44,623 bases of DNA from Euprymna scolopes (GCA_024364805.1 CM044495.1:73297215-73341837); one strand, 5' to 3'. Numbered from the stretch's first letter, positions 33,415-44,590 are shown. A program made the numbers and translations. The notes: generated by a model from the sequence alone, not told the origin.

Positions 33415-35090
33415 TGAAGATCTTAATAAAATTTTAAATAATAAAACTTTTAATCATGTCAGAAAACGTCTTTAGGCGTAATTTTCATAGAAAATTCAAT
33501 GTGTAAGCCAGTCTAGCGGTGAAAGCATAACTAGACGAAGACTGTACTGATTTATAGATTTATCAAAAATATAAACGAAAGCGATGCTGTAACTTGGCTA
33601 TTAAATAAGCACCGTCAGTTGCGCTCAGCCTTCGTGACATTTACCAGCTCACTCCTGTAACTGCCAACGACATTTGATTTTAAATTGTTTCATACAACCT
33701 ATTCAAAAGACCGCTAAAAATCTGTCGACAAATTCAATATCAGTAACTAGTGTTTATCTCCCTAAACATTTTGCTTTAAAAGTAATTTTTTTTTTTGATA
33801 GCCTCGCAATCATTTTTTTTAAATTTATTTACACAAGAAATGAAAAATAGAGAATAATTTAATATTGTTTTGAATATTCACCTTGGGGTCGATTATTGTA
33901 CTGTCGACTTTTCAATTTGTATATGAATTCGTGAACTTCTATTTAGTTGTACACAACTGTGCAAATATTCGCTGTCCTGCTTTGTCTTTATTTGTTCTAA
34001 ATAAAGAAGTAGACATTATTTGTCGCTAATTTAATAAAGTGTTATAATCTCCCATGACTGATTCTCATCATCGATATAGCCTTTTTGATATATCTAGTGC
34101 CGATATCTGTCCATTGCATATTATAATATTATATGTATTCTCGGCCTTTAGCATAGTATCATGGTGTAATATTTTTCTTTTCTTTGGACAAATATGGATA
34201 ATTCCTTTCCAATCTTGAATAGTTTTTAATTTTCATCCCAATTGAAGCGTCGCCTTCTTAAAATGCTTTATTTTAAAGAGTAAAAATTGATTAATAATCT
34301 AATATAGCATACGGGGAGATATTTTAGTAAATTCAAAACAGAATCGATTTTCTTTTCTTTCGTACGCTATCCAATAATATGTATATGTATCTTGAAGTGA
34401 TATGTGTGTGTTATCGTCGGTAAGTGTTGGGTCTATGAACATATTGATAATCAGCTCAGGATTTTTTCTTAAATTGAACAGTGATAACGAACATTTTTTG
34501 TAAAGTCATTTCGGCAGTGTTTTACATCCACATCAGGTTATTTCTTATTTGCTATTGCTTAATAAAAACTGAGCATTCTCACCGTCAGTTAATTAGTGAT
34601 TTTGCGCCAATTATATCTTTGTGACACATTCAGCTACAGCATTGTATAACAAATTTTTTTATTCTTAGTGTGTTGAAATATTCTCAAATACATTTGATGT
34701 AATCAGCGTTTGTGTCCGATTAGGTACTATTACTACACAGATTAAGCATGCCAATGCAAAAACAAAAGTATTGAGGCATATTTGAACATGTTACGACTTG
34801 AAATTATTTTTAATCATTATAATTCATAATGAATTAGAAAAGAACATTGCCATTTCATTTATCATTCTCATTTTTCTTAATGTACATTATTAAATTGACG
34901 GTCATATTTAAAATGTATCTATAACTTTCATTTCCATTATTTTGCAACTGAGCTTGAATGAGCTCGTGTGAAAATGTCAGCACCAGCCGAGCGTTAAATG
35001 ATTAGCGAAGGTATTATCAGCAAAAGCAATCGTTTGATCTAGTGCATATTAGCAAGCGTGAGCAGTGATCCAATAGAAAATATCGCTTTC
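33415..35090. other. AT-rich stretch without recognisable gene
   Basis: No family recognised on either strand; no frame of note. Confidence 0.55.
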
Positions 35091-35100
35091 TAGCAAATGT

Positions 35101-35119
35101 ACCCGTGCTTCGTACGGGT
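35101..35119. repeat. GC-rich hairpin ACCCGTG...ACGGGT
   Basis: ACCCGTGCTTCGTACGGGT can fold into an 8-bp stem (one G-T pair) with a 3-nt loop, in otherwise AT-rich DNA. Similar GC-rich palindromes occur at ends of dispersed repeats in many invertebrates, so it may be the end of a small element, but I see no second end. Confidence 0.6.
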
Positions 35120-37320
35120 CTTCGCTGTACACTCGAGTTCCAGTTTCGTGAGCACGCTTGCATTAAGTTACTGTTGTAAGACTACTTACTGCTTAACATG
35201 TTTTAAAAAAATAACTACCTTCTGAAGTGATTGAAATCCAACTATGAACTTTAAACCAAATAGATTATACCAAAGTTGGCACTTATATTGTTATACATAA
35301 AATTAATTCAAAGTCATCTGAATTGTTACATTTTTAATGTAAACATCGTGTTTATAGTAATGAACAGGTTACACCTTTCACTTTATCTCGTCTTAAAGGT
35401 AAGGTATCTACATATTATCACTGACGTAAATTTTTGGGAGATTTTTGGCACGGTTTAAAGTAACTGTCATCTAGTCAACTCCGGTACTCTTCTAGGTTTC
35501 TATGTTACTTTGTGTTTCCTCACAGATAAAACCAAAATCTCGCGCAATCTGATTTTCCTTACAAAATTGACGTTAACATTTTGTGGTAATAAATTCTTCT
35601 TAATGCCATTTTATTATATGAAATACATTGCTATTAACTGTCCACGATGTCGTTATTTTTTCATGGGTTTCCGATCAGTGTCAATCCATAGTATTAACTG
35701 CTCATCCTATCTGAATTCTGAATATATATGTATAAAAACATATCAATTTTCATAACCAGAGTTTCTAATATGTGGAAAACATCACTATTTTACTTCTTCC
35801 ATTTTTGATGCAATCTCGTGGTTTCCAATGTCAAAAAGAAAAAAATAGTCAAACCTTGACTATAAGAAATCAATTGTGTCCACATATGTTAAAACCGATT
35901 CTATTAAACATGCAAATATATTGGTTTCTATCATCAAATAAAACGGACTGAGCAGTGACGTTCACCGTGACCTAATCAACCAAAACTCATCATTTATATA
36001 TCAAATGAATAAGCTGATTCCTTTTTTTGCATTGGTATCGTCGATATTTGCCTAGTCAGAATTATTCCTAGAAAGACAAAAGGTATATAGAAAGGGAGTA
36101 CGCGAAGTCTGCCAACGTAATAAGTGAAAGTGATTTCTGTTTAAACAAGTGCATTTGAACATAAAACATCCAGGGCGTCAGTCCGTGTAGTAAATTGCTT
36201 AACATCGTTTGCTTTCACTTTGGAAAGCGATGACAGGACTATTTAATTTTATTTTTTCTTGCAACTGCGTTAATTTTAATTAAGTAAGCAACAGATGACG
36301 TGTACAGAAAAACACAATGCATTTCGTCGCCATTTTATTAAAGCCTGAGGCTCGGGCAACATGGAGACAACTGAATTGGATTGTTCATTAAATTTCTACT
36401 CTTTTTTATCGATGTTATTTAAAATATGAACAGCGATAGTCATCCTTATTATTTTTAAAATCGTTGCCAATTTATTGCGCTTTCTACATTGTTTGAATCG
36501 ATCCAAGCTGTTTTCAAAGAAAATTGGCACAGAATGTTTAGTCCAAATAGATGGCGGAGAATGTTAACAAAATGCTTTACGGTCTGCGTTGTTTTATAGT
36601 TGATGATTATTATATGTTTTTTTAATATCTACGTAATGGTAATTGAAAAAAGTGTTTCATTATAGCTTTGGTGTGATAAACATTTTGATATTTACTGCAA
36701 ACAGTTATTTCACGAGCAAATACATTTGCTGATATTCAATAGTGTTATAAAGAAATATAAATTGGCAAATAGAAATATCGCTCATTTGATTACAAACTAT
36801 GTAATCCTTAACATCTAAAGATATTATTTTGAGACATGTCATTGAATCTAAAATTTAAAAGATAAGTTATTACATAAAATTAATTGATCCAAACGATAAG
36901 TTATAAAGCGCGTGTACATCGTCACAAGCGAAATTTGTATTCTGATTTATACTGGGTAATTAAATTTGTTTATGGGACACAAATATGACTAATTATTATT
37001 TGTCTGATTGAATTATTAATACAATTATGTTTGGGTTTATATTTCGTTTTTAAATGAATAAGATAAGAGTAGGGGATTTATGTAAAATCAATAGATAAAG
37101 AAATATTTTCTACATAACAAAAATGTTGACTACCTGCCAAATGTAAAAGCGGTAGTTGATTTTTTTTTCAATTATATGACTGCAATTTATGATCCTCGTA
37201 GATGCGTGATACAAAGGCTTCAGTTAGCTGACCAGCCATAAAATAGAAAAATATCAATAGAGCGTAGCCAAGAAAATCTAGTTGAAAGGAGGAACGTTAT
37301 TTTAATATTTAAGTTACCTG
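35120..37320. other. AT-rich stretch without recognisable gene
   Basis: No protein family, RNA gene or transposon recognised. The 81-codon frame at 35510-35755 has several Cys residues in its second half (NCPRCRYFF), but spacing and composition do not match a zinc finger and nothing else supports a gene. Confidence 0.5.
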
Positions 37321-37324
37321 TAGT

Positions 37325-37560
37325 GCTATAAAAGATGCTGGAAGTATTCCCCATTGACATCTAAGCATCTCTGAGCACATTCAACAACGTTTGAAGGTAC
37401 TGCTTTTAGATTTTCTCTTGTGATGCTCCTGATATAGTTAGCCTAGATTTTGAGAATTATTTGTATTAACTTCTTGTTTTTAAGTCCCCCAAAGATAAAT
37501 ATCACATGGTGACAAGTCCGGAGAACGTGGTGGCCATAAACATTTGTCTTATTGTTCTGA
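37325..37560 (-). pseudogene. Mariner-like (WPPRSPDL type) transposase C-terminus
   Basis: On the minus strand the text WPPRSPDLSPCDIYLWG, then LKNKK, ENLKAVPSNVVE, QRCLDVNGEYFQHLL is the last third of an IS630/Tc1/mariner-superfamily transposase of the common WPPRSPDLxPxDxxLWG group. It includes the third catalytic acidic residue region. Frame breaks separate the pieces, and the upstream catalytic and DNA-binding domains are absent. Only about 75 residues equivalent are left. It ends near 37325. Confidence 0.8.
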
Positions 37561-37564
37561 TAGG

Positions 37565-38100
37565 CTTCCACAATCACTATCCTCCGCTGCAATGAAATCA
37601 TTATATTTAAAACGTTTTAATTAACACATTAGAAAGCTACATCTGAAACTAAAAATGGATTAGAGAAAGATTAGAGAGGGCGGCCTACATTGAAGTGGGC
37701 CACCATGTATAATGTGTTTGATTTATCTATGTAAATATTTTTTGTTTTCTAAATATGAAAACAAACATATCTGTCTTTTTTACGATTTCATATTTTCTTA
37801 ATTTCATACATTATTTTACAACGGAGAGGGGGGGTGACATATGGAATACGGGCAGGGTTGAAATAATAAGGTTATTAGTTAGACAGCCATTCTTAATATA
37901 GGGTGGGTAAGGTATTATTTAGACTATTGTATACTTTCACCTAACAATTTATTAAATAAGAAACTGGCATGTATTATTTCTATTTTTGTTTAGTATTAGT
38001 TAACATTAGGATCTGTTTCTCAATCCAATTTCTTGATTAGTTTATTGTAAAGAAAGTGTTGCCTAATCTCTTACTGCACTTTGAAATATTTATTTTTTGA
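37565..38100. other. AT-rich stretch without recognisable gene
   Basis: Nothing recognised. A short imperfect inverted match (GGCGGCCTACATTGAAGTGG / GGCCACC) lies near 37680-37705. Confidence 0.5.
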
Positions 38101-38101
38101 G

Positions 38102-38151
38102 TAGCATGAATTTTAAATAAGGTGCTTAGCATGAATTTTAAATAAGGTGCT
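38102..38151 (+). repeat. Exact 25-bp tandem duplication
   Basis: The 25-bp unit beginning TAGCATGAATTTTAAATAAG at 38102 is repeated without change at 38127. The perfect identity suggests a recent event or an assembly artefact. Confidence 0.95.
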
Positions 38152-38217
38152 ACTACTGTGTAGTGCACATATTTAAAAAATACAAATAATTTATAATGAA
38201 ATCATGTATTGCGAAAA

Positions 38218-38410
38218 ACTACTGGGTCATATTCTGGAAGTGACGTCGTGTGTTGATGATAGAGGGGGGAAGGACGATTATGTTGCTTTAAAAAGTACTC
38301 TGGAGGCCGCCAGTTATTACCAAACACTCTTTTTTTAGGTGAGGTTGGGGTGTGGTGAGTTAGTGCCTTTTTATTCCCCCAAGCATTACCACCACTTTTT
38401 CTGTTTATGC
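38218..38410. repeat. Left flank unit of the tandem array, related to 41395-41530
   Basis: This block and the one at 41395-41530, on the other side of the array, share GACGTC, CGATTATGTTGCTTT / CGATTAAGTTGCTTT, CTGG.G, ACCAAAC / AACAAAC and a T-rich plus GGTG.GG segment at similar spacing. By eye, roughly 60% alike. The satellite thus appears bracketed by two copies of a related unit. Confidence 0.55.
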
Positions 38411-38412
38411 GA

Positions 38413-38487
38413 AGGGGGGGCATTAGATGATTTCGTGTCAGAACAGATACTACACTTTGATCTTAGCCAAAAGGCTAATTAAGCGTT
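38413..38487 (-). ncRNA. U2 snRNA 5'-end sequence (partial, likely pseudogene)
   Basis: The reverse complement of 38440-38475 matches U2 snRNA nucleotides 12-47 without a difference (GCCTTTTGGCTAAGATCAAA then GTGTAGTATCTGTTCT), including the GUAGUA branch-point recognition sequence. Upstream, AACGCTT at 38487-38481 parallels the U2 start AUCGCUU. Downstream, the match to nucleotides 48-74 is weak (ATCT.AAT.GCCCC against AUCUGAUACGUCCCC). No Sm site and no 3' stem-loops follow, so about 75 of some 190 nucleotides are represented. A working gene is excluded on length. It is a truncated retropseudogene, a recombination scrap, or the head of a U2-derived repeat. It lies directly beside the 159-bp satellite array. 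Confidence 0.85.
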
Positions 38488-38539
38488 ATATAGTTTTTAC
38501 CAGGCATTATCACCTTCTAAAAAATACAAAATAAAATAT

Positions 38540-41360
38540 ATTTTTAGATAATAGGGGTTAAACTTATGAAAAATTATTGTCGAAATTAGTAACATATCCA
38601 AGAATGATGAAAAATTATAAAACGTGAGTTAATTGATTAGTGTGTTTTTATGAAAAACTCGGCGAAGACAGTGCAATGTATCAAAGTTAAGGTTTTCGTA
38701 AGGGATAGCCATAAGATAGGTTAAAATTATTGAAAATTGTTGTCGAAATTAGAAACATATCCAAGAATTATGAAATATGATCAAAATGCGATTTACTTAA
38801 TTGGTACGTTTGTAATGAAATAATAAAACTAGAAAATATGTGAATGTAATAATTTTCGTACGGTCGAGGGTGATAATGTTGATTAGAATTATAAAAATTA
38901 CTGTCGAAATTAGTAACATATCCAGGAATTAATAAAAATGATGAAATGTTAATTAATTGATTGATGTATTTATAGTTAAATAATCGGCCAAGATAATATA
39001 CTAAAGTAATTACTTTTCGTATGGGGTGGCTATAATGTGGTTAAAATTATGAAAAATGATTGTCGAAATTAGTAACACATCCAGGAAGTATTTAAACGAT
39101 GAAATGTGATTTAATCGATTGATGTGTTTGTAATGAAATAAACAACCCAGATAATATAGCAAAGTTATTATTTTTGTAAGTGGGTTGATAATGCAGGTTT
39201 GAAATATAAAAAAAATGATTGCCGAAATTAGTAACATTTCCAAGAATTATGAAAAATGATGCCATGTAGGTTTATATATTAGTCCGTTTTAATTGAAATA
39301 ATCGGCCTAGACAATGTATCAAAGAAATTATTTTCGTAAAGGTGGAGGCGATAACATTGATTACAAATATCAAAAAGTATTGTCGAAATTAGTAACATAT
39401 CCAAGAATAATGAAAAATGATGAAATGTAAATGAATCGATTGGTGTATTTGTAATGAAATAAACAATCTAGAGAATATATCAAAGTTATTATTTTCGTAA
39501 AGGGGGATAATCTGGGTTAAAATTATGGAAAATGATTGTCGAAATGCGTAACACATCCAAGAATTATGAAAAATGATTAAATGTGAGTTAATTTATTAAT
39601 ATTTTTTCAATGAAATCATAAAACCAAAAATATATCAAAGGTATTATTTTCGAAAGGACAGCGGGGGATAACGCGGGTTACAATTAGAAAAAAATAGTTG
39701 TCGAAATCAGTAACATATCCAAGAATTATGAAAAATGATGAAATCTGAGTTAATAGATTGGTGCGTTTGTAATAAATTAATAAACCAAGACAATACATTG
39801 GAGTTATTATTTTCGGAAGCGGGAGGTGGGGGAGATAATGTAGGTTTAAATTATTAATAATCCTTGTCGAAATTAGAAACATATCCAAGAATTACGAAAA
39901 ATGATGAAATATGAGTAAAATGATTAGTTCGTTTTTAATGAAATAATCTGTCCAGACAATATAACAAAGTTATTACTTCCCTAAGGAGTGAGGCGATAAT
40001 GTGGGTTACAATAACGATAAATGATTGTCCTAATAAGTAACATATCCAATAATTATTAAAAAATATGACATGTGAGTTAATTGATCACTGTGTTTGTATT
40101 AAAGAATCGGCCCGGACAATATACCAAACGTATTATTTTAGTACGGGAGTAGGCTATAACGCTGATTACAAATATCAAAAATGATTGTCGAAATTAGTAA
40201 CATATCCAGGAATTAAGAAAAATGATGAAATGTGAATTAATTGATTAGTGTTTTTATAATGAAATAATCAACCCATACACGATATCAAAGCTATTATTTT
40301 CGTAAGGTTGGGGCGATAATGTAGGTCAAAATTATTAAAAATGGTTGTCGAAATTAGTAACATATTCGGGAATTCTAAAAAAATGATCAAATGTGATTTA
40401 AAAGGATGGTGTGTTTGTAATGAACAGACACTATGTCAAAGTTATTATTAGTTTATGAGGGGGTAATAATTTTGGTTAAAATTATGAAACATTATGGTCG
40501 AAATTAGTAACATATCCAAGAATTATGAAAAATTATGAAATGTGAATCAATCGATTGATGTGTTTGTAATGAAATAAAAACCTAGACAATATATCAAAGT
40601 TATTATTTCGTTAAGGACGGGGCGCGATAATGTGGTGTAAATCATAAAAAATGATTGTCGAACTTAGTAATATATCCAAGAATTATAAAATGTATGAGAT
40701 GTGAGTTAATAGATTGGTGTGTGTGTAATGAGAGAATAAACCCGGACAATATATCAATTATTATTTTCGTAAGGAGGAGGGCGATGATGTGGGTTTAAAT
40801 TATGTAAAATGATTGTCGAGATTAGTAACATAATCAAGAATTGTGAAAAATTATGAAATGTGAGTTGATTGATTTGTGTGCTAATGAAATAATAAACGCA
40901 GATAATATATAAACGTTATTATTTTCGTAAGAGGGTGCGATAATGTAGGTAAAATTATTAAAAATGATTTTCGAAATTACAAACATATCCAAGAATTATG
41001 AAAAATTATGAAATGTGAATAAATCGATTTGTGTGTTTGTAATGAAATAAACAACCTAGAGAATATATCAAAGTTACTATTTTCGTTAAGGAGGGGCGAT
41101 AATGTGGGTTAATATTATGAGAAATGATTGCCGAAATTAGTAACATATATAAGAATTATGCAAATGATGAAATGTGGGTTAATTTATGCATGTTCTTTCA
41201 ATGAAATCAAATTAAACTATATATTAAAGTTATCATTTTTCTAAGGGCAGCGAGCAATAATGTGGGTTACAATCATGAAAAGTGTCGAAATTAGTAACAT
41301 ATCCCAAAATTGGTGTGTTTGTAATTAAATAATAAGCCCAGGCAATGTATCAGTTTCCGT
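38540..41360 (+). repeat. Satellite array, 18 units of ~159 bp
   Basis: The core CGAAATTAGTAACATATCC, with variants, occurs 18 times: about 38581, 38744, 38904, 39064, 39223, 39384, 39540, 39702, 39868, 40029, 40189, 40349, 40499, 40659, 40817, 40972, 41132 and 41285. Spacing is 150-166 bp and averages 159. Other unit landmarks are AATTATGAAAAATGATGAAA, TTAATTGATTGGTGTGTTTG, TAATGAAATAATAAACC, CAATATATCAAAGTTATTAT and TTTCGTAAGG with a variable G-rich piece. Units differ by many substitutions and small indels, so the array is not freshly homogenised. The hydrophobic minus-strand frames inside it are by-products. Confidence 0.95.
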
Positions 41361-41394
41361 GTGTGGTTAACAATATTTTTCTGAATTTTCAATG

Positions 41395-41821
41395 TTAACT
41401 TCGGGGAAGGACGTCACAGTTGTGGTGAGTAGAAAGGCACACGATTAAGTTGCTTTTTAACGTGCACTGGGGTTCTATATGAACTAACAAACCTTCACTT
41501 TTGGGGTGGGAATGGAGAGAGTAATGTTCATTTTAGGGTCACTATGCAATCTCCCACAATGTCATATTCCAATAATTACATCATTTCTTACTAATGTGTT
41601 GGTAGTGGTTGTGGTAGTAAGGAGGGGACGAGATGAATATTGAAATTGTGGTAAAGTAAAAGTTTGCTAATGATCACTTGCGTCAATGCATTTATGTAAT
41701 TATTTGGAAAACCTGCTCTATTATGCTCATGAAATAATATCATTTCACTTAAAATGATGGTGTAAGTAGTAGGGAGGGAAGGAACACAGTAATGTGGAAT
41801 TTTGTAGTAAAGCAATGGTTG
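41395..41821 (+). repeat. Diverged right-hand satellite units
   Basis: After the regular array come a unit like 38218-38410 and then units of a second type. The second type is marked by GTAATGTGGAATTT or a variant (41637, 41791), AAAGCAA.GGTTG and a variable G-rich lead. It continues beyond the LINE at 43291 and 43450. The period is about 155-159 bp. The words GATAATGTGGGTTAAAATTA of the main array and AGTAATGTGGAATTTATTAA here suggest a common origin. Confidence 0.75.
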
Positions 41822-43087
41822 CCTATTGAGTCCATAATTAAGCAAACTCTAGCCCATCACTTTAAAGATGCTAAAATTCTGACCGACCAACACTATGGAT
41901 TTAGACAACCCCGTTCCACAGCAGACATTCTAACTGTAATCTCAGAACGTATATACCATTCAATTGGCAAAGCAGGGGAGGATACAGCGGTAGCTCTCTA
42001 TATATCTAAGGCTTTTGACAGGGTATGGCACGAAGGTCTTCTCAGGAAAATCAGATCATACGGTATCACTGGAAGAATACTTAACATAATCAAATCCCTC
42101 TTAGATAAGAGAAAAATCCAGGTTGTCCTCGATGGCCGTACATCTAAACAATATGATATAAATGCGGGAGTGCCTCAGGGGTCTATCCTTGGACCTCTAT
42201 TATTCCTAATACTCATAAATTACCTCCCTGACAAAACTGTCTGTGAGATGGGTATATATGCTGATGACATCACACTCTATAACAGACACAACAGGAAAAC
42301 AAATGAACATATATCTAAAGTAATGACAGAAACACTAAAGTATGATCTCCAATCTATAGTGGAATGGGGACAAAAATGGAGTGTCACATTCAATGCTGCC
42401 AAGACTAAACTTGCTTCTTTCAATAACTACAAGAAACCTTATCTACCACCAATTGCAATGCCCAAAGACTCTTTATCTGAGAGCATATCTTTTAAACTCC
42501 TCGGCCTAACGTTCACAGGAAACATGAGTTGGAACCATTACATTGAGAGCATTGCCAGGACCGCTGCAAAAAAAGGTAGCTCCTGCTACCGTGCTAGAAA
42601 GCTACATACCCTTGAAAGTATCCTGTTCGTCTATACGGCCACCATTCGCCCATATATGGAGTATTGTTGTCATATTTTGGCTGGTGCATCTGCTATTAGT
42701 CTCTCACTCCTAGACAAGGTTCAAAAGAGAGTCGCCAACCTAATAGGTCCTGAACTATTATCCAAGCTTCAGCCTCTGCCCCATCGACGAAATGTAGCAT
42801 CCCTCTGCCTGTTCTACAAGTATTTTAATGGTGTATGTTTAGACGAGCTGCAATCACTTGTACCCCCTCTACGTAAATACCCCCGACAACCCCGACAAGC
42901 AGTACACTACCACCCATTCACAGTAGAGATCCCTAGATGTAAGAGAGCCTTCTACTCCAGTAATTTCTTCCCCAGAACAGCTAGACTTTGGAACTCCCTG
43001 CCATGTTTCTCCTTCCCCAACTGTACTGACATGCAGAAGTTCAAGTGTAACGTGAACCGGTATCTTGCTGCCCAACTCCTCACCTAG
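41792..43087 (+). CDS. LINE reverse transcriptase, open 431-codon frame, chimeric N-terminus
   Basis: Non-LTR retrotransposon reverse transcriptase from finger/palm to the C-terminus. Landmarks by residue: YGFRQPRST (35-43), motif A AVALYISKAFDRVWH (66-80), motif B GVPQGSILGPLLF (126-138), catalytic YADD (156-159), WSVTFNAAKTKL, LLGLTFTGNMSWNHYI, YMEYCCHILAG, LDKVQKRVANLIG, ARLWNSLP, KCNVNRYLAAQLLT. The palm motif A Asp, expected in ALDISKAFD, is Tyr70 (codon TAT at 41999-42001), and INDLP reads INYLP (Tyr144), so catalysis should be lost despite the open frame. The frame's first Met and about ten residues (MWNFVVKQWL) are encoded by the satellite unit into which the LINE inserted; LINE sequence starts at about residue 11. 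The family protein would be far longer, with an upstream endonuclease absent here. The clade is Jockey/CR1-like, not settled. Confidence 0.9.
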   Translation: MWNFVVKQWLPIESIIKQTLAHHFKDAKILTDQHYGFRQPRSTADILTVISERIYHSIGKAGEDTAVALYISKAFDRVWHEGLLRKIRSYGITGRILNIIKSLLDKRKIQVVLDGRTSKQYDINAGVPQGSILGPLLFLILINYLPDKTVCEMGIYADDITLYNRHNRKTNEHISKVMTETLKYDLQSIVEWGQKWSVTFNAAKTKLASFNNYKKPYLPPIAMPKDSLSESISFKLLGLTFTGNMSWNHYIESIARTAAKKGSSCYRARKLHTLESILFVYTATIRPYMEYCCHILAGASAISLSLLDKVQKRVANLIGPELLSKLQPLPHRRNVASLCLFYKYFNGVCLDELQSLVPPLRKYPRQPRQAVHYHPFTVEIPRCKRAFYSSNFFPRTARLWNSLPCFSFPNCTDMQKFKCNVNRYLAAQLLT

Positions 43088-43174
43088 TACCCCTGTAGCC
43101 TGTGTCTCTAATAGTAGCCCCCTACATGAAAGTGGCAATGTGCCTTCTTTGGGGTGAAAATGTAATAAAAAAAA
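41822..43174 (+). mobile_element. 5'-truncated LINE inserted in the satellite
   Basis: The 1.35-kb insert starts at about 41822, right after the satellite words AAAGCAATGGTTGC. It ends in a 3' UTR and a TAATAAAAAAAA tail at 43174, after which satellite-like sequence resumes (43190 on, TCTGAAAATGACG). The last 670 bp are closely similar to 19515-20186. The insertion is later than the satellite units it splits. I could not define a target-site duplication. Confidence 0.9.
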
Positions 43175-43189
43175 GCTTCTCAACATATT

Positions 43190-43620
43190 TGTTTGTTTCT
43201 TTGTAACGGCTGCTGAGTAATCTTCTGAAAATGACGTCTTTTTTCCAAAAGAAATTGGTTGTCGGTAGTGGGGGAACATGAAACAGAGTAATGTGGAATT
43301 TATTAATAAAGCAAGGGTTGTCAAATCCCTTAAGTTTGTCAATGTAATTTATGCATTAATTTTTAAATTCTGCTAAGACATCTTCCAAAAATGACATACT
43401 TTTTCTTACAATAATAGTGCCGTTAGTGAGGAAGAAAAGAAACGCAGTAATGTTGAAATTTATGATGAAGCAAAGGTTGCGAACGCATTAACCAGCACAA
43501 TGTATTTATGTATAAATTTGGAAATCCTAATGATCCATCTTCTAAAAATGATTTCAATTTACTTAAAATCATGGTAGCCTTGGTCGAAAGAGAAATCATT
43601 TCATATATGTTGTACAATAC
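43190..43620 (+). repeat. Diverged satellite units right of the LINE
   Basis: Continuation of the second-type units: GTAATGTGGAATTTATTAAT at about 43291 and GTAATGTTGAAATTTATGAT at about 43448, each followed by AAAGCA(A)GGTTG, ATTTATG and ATCTTC(C/T)(A)AAAATGA at matching spacing (period about 157 bp). Confidence 0.75.
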
Positions 43621-43624
43621 GTGT

Positions 43625-44589
43625 TGAGAGTATGTTAGATTGTTTGATATTTGTATATAAATTACCCATTCAAAGGTAGGTCATATATTTAAATATGTGT
43701 TATAAATTACCCGTCCGAAAAGATAAAATTAGTTCATATACTGTCTGTAAATTACCTTTCCTATGAAAGGTACAATTATTTCATACATGGGCAATAGCTG
43801 TCCTAGGGTAGGTAAATTATTCTTTTGCTCGAAATAACAAATGATACATAGACATTAAACATTTCTCTCTCCAAAGAATAACAATTATATTCAAAATCAA
43901 CTTCAATTTTCTCATTGTTTATGCGGTCTCAAGCAATGCCGAGTAGCCCCGCTAGTTACAAAATAAAAATATATACACTTATCGTGCTGTGATTTATTGA
44001 GTAACTTCCATCCGCTGCGAGGTCATAAAACTAAAGTAATCATGTGAGATAAAATAAATAAAATATACTTACATAATGTATGTAGTTTTATAGTACAATA
44101 TGTGACTCGGGTTTCAAATCTTGCGCGACAGATTAGTCAATAAAAGTACAAATCTCAAGTAAAAGCTTACGGTCTATGACTTCTCTGAATTGTTGGAAAG
44201 TCATCGTCGTTTGTAAGTGTGGCATAATTATATATTATTATATATTTTATATATTCCGTTTTACGCTAAATTATATAGATTTTAGAGCAAACACTACACA
44301 ATATTTATTTGAACTATATTCGGATTCGTAATATTTTTATTAAAGGCCACAGAAAAATAGCTATTGAGAATTTTCCCTATTTATAACTTACTGTTCTCTC
44401 CGTTTTCTGCACAGGTATAATAGCGATGCACTGAAGATAAGCTCGGTATAGTCGACATCATCAGTCAAAAGGAACTCCTTGGTAATTGTATTAAAATATT
44501 TAACTTATACAATAGATAGTGTTTAATATTTCCCGTTACAAATTTAGGTTTATCAATTTCATTAAAATAACAGTAACATTTGTGTTTTC

Positions 44590-44590
<1 letters not shown>
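43625..44590. other. AT-rich stretch without recognisable gene
   Basis: Three short irregular repeats built on AAATTACCC and TTCATATA (about 43615-43800) are visible. No family is recognised. Confidence 0.5.

Noticed and set aside
38202-38423. 73-codon minus-strand frame beside the U2 sequence
   Set aside because: It lies in satellite-flank repeat and overlaps the decayed U2 part; basic, Pro/His-rich composition with no family.
39010-39888. Hydrophobic minus-strand frames that look like membrane peptides
   Set aside because: They are repeated translations of the AT-rich satellite unit.
42869-43342. 157-codon minus-strand frame
   Set aside because: Antisense to the LINE coding sequence and 3' UTR; a shadow of the real frame.
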